Source: JAICUY01 sp035708065
GTDB lineage: Bacteria; Chloroflexota; Limnocylindria; QHBO01
DNA length: 64,000 nt
Reading direction: 5' to 3'
Assembly: GCA_035708065.1 (NCBI GenBank)
Contig: DASSTC010000043.1
Span: 1-64,000, forward strand
A model generated the notes under the pieces. It was not told where the DNA came from. It did no database searches and saw nothing but the letters and a program-made list of their open reading frames with translations. Both the position numbers and the translations under genes were made by a program. Below, in pieces: positions 54,382-61,872 of this stretch. Position 1 is the stretch's first letter. The number at the start of each line of letters is the position of its first letter.

Positions 54382-57323
54382 CCGCCGTGCTCGAGATGCC
54401 GTCGACGCTGCCGGCGGTAGGAACGCGCGTGGCTGACGTCGACGCCCGAGCGCTGGCGATCGACCTGCTCAACGAGGTCGACGGGGAGGTGCGCTTCGAC
54501 GCCGGGTCACGGGCGCTGTACGCCACCGACGCATCGAACTACCGCCAGGTGCCGATCGGCGTCGTCGTGCCGCACAGCGTCGAAGCGGCGATCGCGGCGG
54601 TGAACGTCGCCCGGCGCCACGGCGCGCCGATCGTCAACCGTGGCGGCGGTACGGCGCTCGCCGGGCAGACCTGCAACGCCGCCGTCGTGCTTGACTTCAG
54701 CAAGTACGTGAACCGCATCATCGAGCTCGACGCCGCGGGGAAGCGGGCGCACGTCCAGTCGGGCATCGTGTTGGACGAGCTGCGCAACGCCGCAGAGCAG
54801 CACAACCTGACGTTCGGGCCCGATCCGGCGACCCACGACCACTGCACGCTCGGCGGGATGATCGGCAACAACAGCTGCGGCGTGCACTCGGTGATGGCCG
54901 GCAAGACCGACGACAACGTCCTGTCGCTCGACGTGCTCACCTATGACGGCGAGCGCCTGCGCGTCGGTCCGACGCCCGAGGAGGAGCTCGCACGGATCGT
55001 CGACGCCGGCGGCCGGCGCGGCGAGATCTACCGTCGGTTGCGGGAGCTGCGCGACAGGTACGCCGACGATATTCGTGCCCGCTTCCCGAACATCCCGCGA
55101 CGGGTGAGCGGCTACAACCTGCCGTACCTGCTTCCGGAGCACGGTTTCGACGTTGCCAAGGCGCTCGTCGGCAGCGAGTCGACCTGCGTGACGGTGCTCG
55201 AGGCCGAGCTGCAGCTGGTCGACAGTCCGCCGGGCCGCTCGCTGCTGGTGCTCGGCTACCCAACGGTGTTCGACGCGGCCGACGACGTGCCGAGTGTCAT
55301 GGCGTCGGGCTGCATCGCCTGCGAAGGGCTCGACCAGGGACTGGTCGACGACATGCTGGCGAAGGGACTGCACCCCGATCACGTCGCGCTGCTGCCCGAC
55401 GGCCACGGCTGGCTGCTGGTCGAGTTCGGCGGCAAGGATCGCGACGAATCGGACGCGAAGGCAAAGGACTTCATCGCGCAGCTGCAGAAGCGCGTTCACC
55501 CGCCCAGCACGCACCTCTACGACCGGCCGAGCCAGGAGGCCGCGATCTGGGAGGTCCGGGAGTCAGGCCTCGGCGCGACGGCGATGGTGCCCGGCAAGGC
55601 GACGAGTGGACCGGGCTGGGAGGACTCGGCGGTGCCACCCGACAAGCTGGGCGATTACCTGCGTGACATGGCGAAGCTGTTCGCGGAGCATCGGTACAAG
55701 GTCGACATGTACGGCCACTTCGGGCAGGGCGTGCTGCACTGCCGCATCCCGTTCGACCTGGTCAGCGCCGCCGGCCTGGCCGACATGCGTCGCTTCATGG
55801 ACGAGGCGGCCGATCTGTGCCTGGGGTACGGCGGCAGCCTCTCCGGAGAGCACGGCGACGGGCAGGCGCGCGCCGAGCTGCTGCCAAAGATGTTCGGCGA
55901 CCGGCTGATCCACGCATTCGAGGAGTTCAAGGAGATCTGGGACCCCGAAGGTGGGATGAACCCCGGAAAGGTCGTGCGGCCGTATCGCATCCTGGACAAC
56001 CTGCGGCTGGGGACCGGCTACAACCCGCCGAATCCGAAGACGCACTTCGCCTTTCAGACCGATCACGACTCGTTCGCGCATGCCGCGTTCCGATGCGTCG
56101 GCGTCGGCGAGTGCCGGCGCCACGACGGCGGGGTGATGTGCCCGAGCTACATGGTCACCCGCGAGGAGAAGCACTCCACCCGCGGCCGGGCCCACCTGCT
56201 GTTCGAGATGATGAACGGCGCCGAGATGGAGCGCGGCTGGCGCAACGAGGAGGTTCGCGAGGCGCTTGACCTGTGCCTGGCGTGCAAGGGCTGCAAGGGC
56301 GACTGCCCGGTCAACGTCGACATGGCCACGTACAAGGCCGAGTTCTACTCGCACTACTATGCCGGACGGCTGCGTCCGCGCGCCGCCTACTCGATGGGCC
56401 TGATCTACTGGTGGGCCGGGCTCGCCGCGAAGGCACCGCGCCTGGTCAACGCGGCCGCACGCGCGCCGCTGCTGGGCGGGCTGGCGAAGCGCCTGGCGGG
56501 TGTCGCATCCGAGCGCCAGCTGCCGCGCTTCGCGAACCGCACCTTCCGGCAGCGCTTCGCCGACCACCCGCAGACCGATGCCTCACGTCCGGAGGTCATC
56601 CTCTGGCCCGACACGTTCAACAATCACTTCCACCCCGAGACCGCCGAGGCGGCCGTCTCGGTCCTCGAAGCAGCCGGGTACCAGGTCACGATCCCGCGGG
56701 CCACGCTGTGCTGCGGCCGGCCACTCTACGACTGGGGCATGCTCGACCTCGCCGAGCGGCTGCTGCGCCAGGTGCTTCGTGAGCTGCGGCCGAAGATCCG
56801 GGCCGGCGTGCCGGTCGTCGGGCTCGAGCCGTCGTGCGTGGCGGTGTTCCGCGACGAGCTGGTCAGCCTCTTCCCGAATCGCCAGGACGCACGCCGCCTG
56901 TCGGAGCAGACGTTCGTCCTGTCCGAGTTCCTGGAGCGTGTCGAGGGCTGGTCGCCGCCGCACGTCGACGGCCAGGCGGTGGTCCACGGCCACTGCCACC
57001 ACCGCTCGGTGATCGGGATCCGTCCCGAGGAACACGTGCTCGACGGCACCGGCCTTGACTGGCGGTTCGTCGACACGGGCTGCTGCGGGATGGCCGGCGC
57101 GTTCGGCTTCGAGGCGGGGGAGCACTACCGGGTGGCCATGGCCGCCGGCGAGCGCGCGCTGCTGCCCGCCGTCCGCGAATCGGACGACGACACGCTGCTC
57201 ATCGCCGATGGGTTCAGCTGTCGCGAGCAGATCGAGCAGTCGACCGGCCGGCATGCCGTTCATCTCGCCGAGGTGCTCGCGGCGGGGCTGGATGATCGCA
57301 CGTCGTCGCCCGCTGACCGGTAG
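54378..57323 (+). CDS. FAD-linked, Fe-S-containing 2-hydroxyacid dehydrogenase-like protein
   Basis: The protein is 981 residues, a single-chain fusion. The N-terminal part (about 25-540) is a PCMH-type FAD domain (VNRGGGTALAGQTCN, HCTLGGMIGNNSCG, SGEHGDG) with the FAD-oxidase C-terminal domain. Then come two cysteine clusters for 4Fe-4S (CVGVGECRRHDGGVMCPS and CLACKGCKGDCPVN, about 575-645) and a C-terminal CCG domain (LCCGRPLYD, GCCGMAGAFG). Layout matches D-lactate/D-2-hydroxyglutarate dehydrogenases of the YdiJ type that feed electrons to the respiratory chain. It is the last gene of the ASRT operon. Confidence 0.87.
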   Translation: MTAVLEMPSTLPAVGTRVADVDARALAIDLLNEVDGEVRFDAGSRALYATDASNYRQVPIGVVVPHSVEAAIAAVNVARRHGAPIVNRGGGTALAGQTCNAAVVLDFSKYVNRIIELDAAGKRAHVQSGIVLDELRNAAEQHNLTFGPDPATHDHCTLGGMIGNNSCGVHSVMAGKTDDNVLSLDVLTYDGERLRVGPTPEEELARIVDAGGRRGEIYRRLRELRDRYADDIRARFPNIPRRVSGYNLPYLLPEHGFDVAKALVGSESTCVTVLEAELQLVDSPPGRSLLVLGYPTVFDAADDVPSVMASGCIACEGLDQGLVDDMLAKGLHPDHVALLPDGHGWLLVEFGGKDRDESDAKAKDFIAQLQKRVHPPSTHLYDRPSQEAAIWEVRESGLGATAMVPGKATSGPGWEDSAVPPDKLGDYLRDMAKLFAEHRYKVDMYGHFGQGVLHCRIPFDLVSAAGLADMRRFMDEAADLCLGYGGSLSGEHGDGQARAELLPKMFGDRLIHAFEEFKEIWDPEGGMNPGKVVRPYRILDNLRLGTGYNPPNPKTHFAFQTDHDSFAHAAFRCVGVGECRRHDGGVMCPSYMVTREEKHSTRGRAHLLFEMMNGAEMERGWRNEEVREALDLCLACKGCKGDCPVNVDMATYKAEFYSHYYAGRLRPRAAYSMGLIYWWAGLAAKAPRLVNAAARAPLLGGLAKRLAGVASERQLPRFANRTFRQRFADHPQTDASRPEVILWPDTFNNHFHPETAEAAVSVLEAAGYQVTIPRATLCCGRPLYDWGMLDLAERLLRQVLRELRPKIRAGVPVVGLEPSCVAVFRDELVSLFPNRQDARRLSEQTFVLSEFLERVEGWSPPHVDGQAVVHGHCHHRSVIGIRPEEHVLDGTGLDWRFVDTGCCGMAGAFGFEAGEHYRVAMAAGERALLPAVRESDDDTLLIADGFSCREQIEQSTGRHAVHLAEVLAAGLDDRTSSPADR

Positions 57324-57329
57324 CTCGGC

Positions 57330-57335
57330 GATACT
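57330..57335 (+). promoter_or_regulatory. -10 hexamer GATACT, 7 nt before the GNAT gene
   Basis: GATACT, then CGCTCGC, then ATG at 57343, with no ribosome site. Confidence 0.4.
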
Positions 57336-57342
57336 CGCTCGC

Positions 57343-57783
57343 ATGACCGTTCGGATCCGGCCGGCGCGTCGTGATGACGCCAAGGCGATTGCCGGGCTGG
57401 CCGTGCAGCTGGGTTACCAGGCGACGATGGAGGAGGTCGCGGCGCGCCTGGAGCGCTTGCTGCCCAACCGCGAATCGGCGGTGCTCGTGGCAGCCGGCGC
57501 CGACGATCGACCGTTGGGCTGGCTCCACGTCTACCTGCACCGAACGGTCGAGAGCGCGGTCAGCGCACGGATCGGCGGCTTGGTGGTCGACGAGGCGCAG
57601 CGCTCGCGTGGCATCGGTCAGGCGCTGCTGCAGGCCGCCGAAGCATGGGGCGACGAGCATGGAGTGACACGGATGACGCTCTACTCGCGTCAGAGCCGCG
57701 AGCGGGCCCATCGGTTCTACGAGCGTTCGGGATACCGGATCGCCAAGCACTCGTACCTGCTCGAGAAGGACCTGGCGAAGTGA
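57343..57783 (+). CDS. GNAT-family N-acetyltransferase
   Basis: The protein is 146 residues, a single GNAT domain: VRIRPARRDDAKAIAGL at the start, LGWLHVYLH, IGGLVVDEAQRSRGIGQALLQAAE with the acetyl-CoA pyrophosphate loop (RGIGQAL, a Q/RxxGxG/A form), and FYERSGYRI near the end. The acceptor is unknown. An own -10 next to the start and 19 bp after the oxidoreductase stop suggest a separate unit. Confidence 0.85.
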   Translation: MTVRIRPARRDDAKAIAGLAVQLGYQATMEEVAARLERLLPNRESAVLVAAGADDRPLGWLHVYLHRTVESAVSARIGGLVVDEAQRSRGIGQALLQAAEAWGDEHGVTRMTLYSRQSRERAHRFYERSGYRIAKHSYLLEKDLAK

Positions 57784-57802
57784 GGCTTCGTACGGCTCGG
57801 GC

Positions 57803-57808
57803 TATACT
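57803..57808 (+). promoter_or_regulatory. TATACT -10 for dxs, with a leader
   Basis: GGCTATACT matches the promoter at 14683-14690 (GGCTATACT). The leader is about 28 nt and contains GGAG 7 nt before the TTG start, so dxs has an ordinary leader. Confidence 0.5.
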
Positions 57809-57842
57809 TTCCCGGCCCATTTGCATCGTCTGGAGTAGCTCC

Positions 57843-59810
57843 TTGCCCGGTGTAGACCACCTGACCGATCCCGCCCAGCTGCGCTCGATGACCGATGCGC
57901 AGCTCGACCGCCTGGCCGATGCGATGCGCGAGAAGATGATCCGCACCGTCAAGCAGACCGGCGGTCACCTGGCCTCGTCGCTGGGTGCCGTCGAGATCGC
58001 CCTGGCGCTGCACCGGGTCATGGATTCGCCCCGCGATCGGATCGTGTGGGACACCGGGCACCAGGCCTACGCCCACAAGCTGCTCACCGGACGTGGCGAG
58101 CGGTTTGACACGCTGCGCCAGGTCGATGGCATCGGCGGCTTCCCACGACGCAGCGAGAGCGAGCATGACGTGTTCGACGGCGGCCATGCGGGGACCGGGG
58201 TGAGCATCGGGGTGGGGCTGGCTGCGGCGCGCGACCTGCTGCCGGTCGGCGATCCGGGCCGCCGGCAGCGCATCGCCGTGTGCGTCGGCGACGCTGCGCT
58301 GCAGAGCGGCCTGACCATGGAGGCGCTCAACCACCTGGGGCACACCAAGCATCGCCTGCTGATCGTGCTCAACGACAACGAGATGAGCATCAGCCCGTCC
58401 GTCGGCGGGCTGTCGACGTCGCTCAACAAGCTGCGCCTGACCAAGGCCTACCAGGGCACGAAGTCGGCGACCAAGGGCGTGCTCGAGCGCGTGCCCCTGG
58501 TGGGCAAGCCGCTGTTCGACGTCCTGGCCTTCACCAAGGAGGGGTTCAAGCGCTCGTGGGCCAAGGTCGGCTTCTTCGAGGACATGGGACTGACTTACAT
58601 CGGCGTGCTGGACGGCCACGACCGCCGGGAGCTGGAGAGCGCCTTCGAGCGCGCCTTCGAGCTCAACGGGCCGGTGCTGGTCCACGTCAAGACGGTGAAG
58701 GGACGGGGTTACGCTCCCGCCGAGGCCGATTCGGAGTCGTTCCACGGCGCGTCGCTGCCGCCCATCGACCTGGCTGCGATCGATCCGACCGAGGAGCCAC
58801 TGCCATCGACCGCCGCCGGCAAGCGCAAGCCGAAGACCTACACCCAGGCGTTCGTCGAGGAGCTGATTCGCCTGGCGACCGATGACGATCGGATCGTGGC
58901 CATCACCGCGGGCATGCCGACCGGCACCGGGCTGTCGCGCTTCGCGGAGCGCTTCCCACGGCGATTCTTCGATGTGGGAATTGCCGAACAGCACGCCGTC
59001 ACGCTGGCTGCGGGCCTGGCCCTGGCGGGCCGCCGCCCGGTCGTGTCGCTGTACTCCACGTTCAGCCAGCGCGCCTACGACCAGCTGGTCCACGACGTCT
59101 GCCAGAACGGCCTGCCGGTGCTGCTGGCGGTCGATCGTGCCGGCCTGGTCGGCGAGGACGGCACCTCGCACCAGGGCATGTTCACGCTCGCGGCGCAGCG
59201 GTCGCTGCCGAACCTGGTCATCGGCTCGCCGAAGGACGAGCAGGAGCTGCGCGACATGGTCGTCACGGCGGTCGCCTGCGACGGACCGATGTCGCTGCAC
59301 TACCCGCGCGACGCGGGCGAGGATCTGCCCGATCGCGAGGGCCACGCGCTCGAGGTCGGCCGCGGCGAGGTGCTGGCGGAGGGCCATGACCTGGTCTTCG
59401 TGGGCTTCGGACCGATCGTGCAGCGGCTGGTCGCGGTTGCCACCGAGCTCGAGTCCGCCACCGGACTGACCGCGACGGTGATCAACGCCCGCTGGGCGAA
59501 GCCACTCGACGAGGCGCTGCTCGCCGAGCACGCCGCGGGAAAGCAGCTCGTCGTCACCGCCGAGGAGTCGGCCGCAATGGGCGGCTTCGGCGACGGTGTG
59601 CTCGATGCGCTCAATCGCGCGGGCGTCCACGTGCCGCTGCTGAAGATCGCGCTGGTCGAGGGCTTCGTGCATCACGGCGCGGTCGACGACCTGCGGCGCC
59701 AGCAGCGGATTGACGTGTCGGGGATCGAGGAGCAGGTGCGGATGAAGCTCGGCGCACTTGGCGTATCGCTCGAGCCAGGGCAGAAGTCGCGCAAGGCGAG
59801 CGCCGCGTAG
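57843..59810 (+). CDS. dxs: 1-deoxy-D-xylulose-5-phosphate synthase
   Basis: The protein is 655 residues from a TTG preceded by GGAG; this start keeps the conserved LTDPAQLRSM opening, while the first ATG (57888) would cut into it. Family marks: TGGHLASSLGAVEIALALH, DTGHQAYAHKLLTG, GHAGTGVS, LNDNEMSISPSVGGLS, FDVGIAEQHAVTLAAGLA and YSTFSQRAYDQ. The enzyme makes DXP from pyruvate and glyceraldehyde-3-phosphate, first step of the MEP isoprenoid route and of thiamine supply. In the TPP motif the usual GDG reads GDA (VCVGDAAL), an odd change. dxs-tlyA-recN order is conserved in Gram-positives. Confidence 0.93.
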   Translation: MPGVDHLTDPAQLRSMTDAQLDRLADAMREKMIRTVKQTGGHLASSLGAVEIALALHRVMDSPRDRIVWDTGHQAYAHKLLTGRGERFDTLRQVDGIGGFPRRSESEHDVFDGGHAGTGVSIGVGLAAARDLLPVGDPGRRQRIAVCVGDAALQSGLTMEALNHLGHTKHRLLIVLNDNEMSISPSVGGLSTSLNKLRLTKAYQGTKSATKGVLERVPLVGKPLFDVLAFTKEGFKRSWAKVGFFEDMGLTYIGVLDGHDRRELESAFERAFELNGPVLVHVKTVKGRGYAPAEADSESFHGASLPPIDLAAIDPTEEPLPSTAAGKRKPKTYTQAFVEELIRLATDDDRIVAITAGMPTGTGLSRFAERFPRRFFDVGIAEQHAVTLAAGLALAGRRPVVSLYSTFSQRAYDQLVHDVCQNGLPVLLAVDRAGLVGEDGTSHQGMFTLAAQRSLPNLVIGSPKDEQELRDMVVTAVACDGPMSLHYPRDAGEDLPDREGHALEVGRGEVLAEGHDLVFVGFGPIVQRLVAVATELESATGLTATVINARWAKPLDEALLAEHAAGKQLVVTAEESAAMGGFGDGVLDALNRAGVHVPLLKIALVEGFVHHGAVDDLRRQQRIDVSGIEEQVRMKLGALGVSLEPGQKSRKASAA

Positions 59811-59819
59811 GCCGTTCCG

Positions 59820-59838
59820 TCGTTGACGGGGTCAACGA
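59820..59838. promoter_or_regulatory. 8-bp perfect dyad between dxs and tlyA
   Basis: TCGTTGAC (59820-59827) and GTCAACGA (59831-59838) surround GGG. It begins 9 nt after the dxs stop and lies about 40 bp before the tlyA -10. It could be a dxs terminator stem (no T-run) or an operator for tlyA. Confidence 0.4.
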
Positions 59839-59878
59839 TAGCCGGGCACCGACGCCTGACGATTCGCCCGATGGCCCG

Positions 59879-59884
59879 TACCAT
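59879..59884 (+). promoter_or_regulatory. -10 hexamer TACCAT, 6 nt before tlyA
   Basis: TACCAT, then CGGCCG, then ATG at 59891, with no Shine-Dalgarno sequence. Confidence 0.45.
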
Positions 59885-59890
59885 CGGCCG

Positions 59891-60685
59891 ATGCCGCGCA
59901 TGCGCCTCGACCAGCTCCTGGTGGAGCGCCGCCTCGCGAGCTCGCGCAGCCAGGCACAGGCACTGATCCTCGCCGGCGAAGTCGAGCTGCGAGGCGCCGG
60001 AACGAGAACGCTGAAGCCGGGACAACAGGTGGCGGCGGACGCGTCGGTTTCCCTGGTCGGCAAGCCTCGATGGGCGAGCCGTGCCGGCGCCAAGCTGGAC
60101 GCGGCGCTCGGGGCGTTCGCCATCGACCCCACGGGACTCGCCTGCCTGGACGCGGGCGCGTCGACCGGCGGCTTCACCGACGTCCTGCTCGAGGGCGGCG
60201 CGCGGATCGTCTATGCAGTCGACGTCGGCCGCGCGCAGCTGGTCGACCGCCTGCGGCGCGACCCCCGGGTGGTCAGCATGGAGCGCACGAACCTGCGTAC
60301 GCTCGACGCGCTGCCCGAGCCGGTCGACCTCGTCACGCTCGACCTCTCGTTCATCTCGCTCGCGCTCGTCCTGCCCGCGGTGCACCGACTGCTGACCGAT
60401 GCGGGACGTGCCGTGTGCCTGGTCAAGCCGCAGTTCGAGGCAGGCCGCGACGCCGTTCCTCGAGGAGGCGTGGTGCGCGATTCGGCGGTGCACCGCGACG
60501 TCCTCCTGCGCTTCGGCGATCACGCGGTCGCCGCTGGGTTCGTGCCGACGCGGCTCATCCGCTCGCCGGTCACCGGCAGTGACGGCAATGTCGAGTTCCT
60601 GGCCCTTTTGGAGAAATCCGTGGCGACGCGTCGAGATTGGGCGGCGCTGGTCGAGCCTGTGGTTGCCGGCGACCGCGCCGTGTAG
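59891..60685 (+). CDS. tlyA: TlyA-type rRNA 2'-O-methyltransferase
   Basis: The protein is 264 residues. An N-terminal S4 RNA-binding domain (RLDQLLVERRLASSRSQA, about 5-60) is joined to an FtsJ-type methyltransferase with SAM motif DAGASTGGFTDVLL, Asp in LDLSFISL and Lys in CLVKPQFEAG. TlyA methylates ribose in 16S and/or 23S rRNA (C1409/C1920 in mycobacteria) and this affects capreomycin sensitivity. The name haemolysin is historical. Only 24 bp separate it from the next start. Confidence 0.92.
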   Translation: MPRMRLDQLLVERRLASSRSQAQALILAGEVELRGAGTRTLKPGQQVAADASVSLVGKPRWASRAGAKLDAALGAFAIDPTGLACLDAGASTGGFTDVLLEGGARIVYAVDVGRAQLVDRLRRDPRVVSMERTNLRTLDALPEPVDLVTLDLSFISLALVLPAVHRLLTDAGRAVCLVKPQFEAGRDAVPRGGVVRDSAVHRDVLLRFGDHAVAAGFVPTRLIRSPVTGSDGNVEFLALLEKSVATRRDWAALVEPVVAGDRAV

Positions 60686-60696
60686 CACGCGCGTAC

Positions 60697-60702
60697 TACG
60701 AT
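60697..60702 (+). promoter_or_regulatory. -10 hexamer TACGAT, 7 nt before the RHH gene
   Basis: TACGAT, then GCCGGGC, then GTG at 60710. The ATG at 60701 lies inside the hexamer, which favours the GTG. Confidence 0.35.
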
Positions 60703-60709
60703 GCCGGGC

Positions 60710-61027
60710 GTGAAGAAGCGCAGGACACCTGCCGCCGAGCAGCTGAGCGCCTTCGAGGGCTTCGAGCCGGTCACGTCGCTGCCCGAACCCGGCGTCGACA
60801 CGATGCGCCAGATCGTCAGCCTGCGCATGCCCGATGCACTGCTCGAACGGGTCGAGACCGCTGCCCGCCAGCGCGGTGTCTCGCCGTCGAGCCTGATGCG
60901 TGCGCTGATCGCCGCCGGACTCGACCGCAGCTACGCGGCGGTGACCGAATCGGACGTCGCCACCGAGCTCGGCGCGCTGCGCCGGCAGATCGAGCAGATC
61001 GCCGAGCGCCTGGAGCAGCAGGTATGA
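60710..61027 (+). CDS. ribbon-helix-helix (CopG/Arc-like) regulator
   Basis: The protein is about 105 residues from GTG 60710 (108 from ATG 60701). The RHH fold is seen at about 33-72: RQIVSLRMPDALLERVETAAR forms the strand and first helix in two parts, then GVSPSSLMRALIAAGLDRS. The C-terminal part (LGALRRQIEQIAERLEQQV) should be a coiled coil. It overlaps nadK by ATGA. In Bacillus the regulator gene argR/ahrC lies between tlyA and recN; here an unrelated DNA-binding protein takes a similar place. No antitoxin partner toxin is present. Confidence 0.75.
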   Translation: MKKRRTPAAEQLSAFEGFEPVTSLPEPGVDTMRQIVSLRMPDALLERVETAARQRGVSPSSLMRALIAAGLDRSYAAVTESDVATELGALRRQIEQIAERLEQQV

Positions 61028-61869
61028 GCGGGCTGCGGCGCATCGGCCTGGCGTACAACCCGACCAACCCGGAGGTGCCGCCCGTCCTCGAGCGGGCGAA
61101 GCGCTGGTGTCAGGCGAACGGCGTCGAGACCTGGGAATCGCAGGCAGAGGACGCGCACGCCATCGGGCCCGAGCTCGAGGGCACCGACCTCGTGGCGATC
61201 CTCGGCGGTGACGGGACGTTCCTGCGCGCTGCGCGGGCGATCGGCGCATCGCAGGTGCCGGCGTTGGGCATCAACCTGGGACGCATCGGCTTCCTGGCCA
61301 AGGTCGAGACCGGTGACCTGGAGCGAGCGCTGGAGCAGGTCGCCAACGGCGAGTTCACGGTCGAGGAGCGCTTCCGCATCCAGGCCGCGCTGCGACGCAC
61401 GAGCGGCGAGACGGAGCAGCACGCCTGCGTCAACGAGGTCGTCGTGGCGCGCGCCAACCGCGTACGGATGATCCATATCGAGGTCGAGGTATCGGGCAGC
61501 CACCTGGCGACGTACGTGGCCGACGGCGTGGTCGTCGCCACGCCGACCGGTTCGACCGCCTACTCGTTCTCGGCCGGTGGATCGATCCTCGATCCGCGCC
61601 TGCGCAACATGATCATCACGCCGGTCGCCGCCTACCTCTCGCCACTGCACAGCGTCGTCGCCGGCGGCGATCACCTCGTGCGGTTGACGCTGCGCCTGGC
61701 GGCGGACGGCGCGCTGCTGTCGCTCGACGGCCAGGCCGACATCCCGATGGCCGAGGGCGACTGTGTCGAGGTCTCGGCGCTCGAACGGCCGCTGCGAATC
61801 ATCGAGCCGGCGGGCAGCACGCCGTTCTACGACCTGCTGCGCACCAAGGCCAGCCTGCTGCCGTACTGA
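61024..61869 (+). CDS. nadK: NAD kinase
   Basis: The protein is 281 residues. It has ILGGDGTFLRAAR (GGDGT nucleotide site, about 60-72), GINLGRIGFLAKV, NEVVVARA and DGVVVATPTGSTAYSFSAGG, the full NadK signature set. It makes NADP+ from NAD+. ATGA overlap with the RHH gene, and its stop lies 3 nt before the recN ATG within a copy of the octamer (TGACCGATGC). The tlyA-nadK-recN order is widespread. Confidence 0.94.
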   Translation: MSGLRRIGLAYNPTNPEVPPVLERAKRWCQANGVETWESQAEDAHAIGPELEGTDLVAILGGDGTFLRAARAIGASQVPALGINLGRIGFLAKVETGDLERALEQVANGEFTVEERFRIQAALRRTSGETEQHACVNEVVVARANRVRMIHIEVEVSGSHLATYVADGVVVATPTGSTAYSFSAGGSILDPRLRNMIITPVAAYLSPLHSVVAGGDHLVRLTLRLAADGALLSLDGQADIPMAEGDCVEVSALERPLRIIEPAGSTPFYDLLRTKASLLPY

Positions 61870-61872
61870 CCG

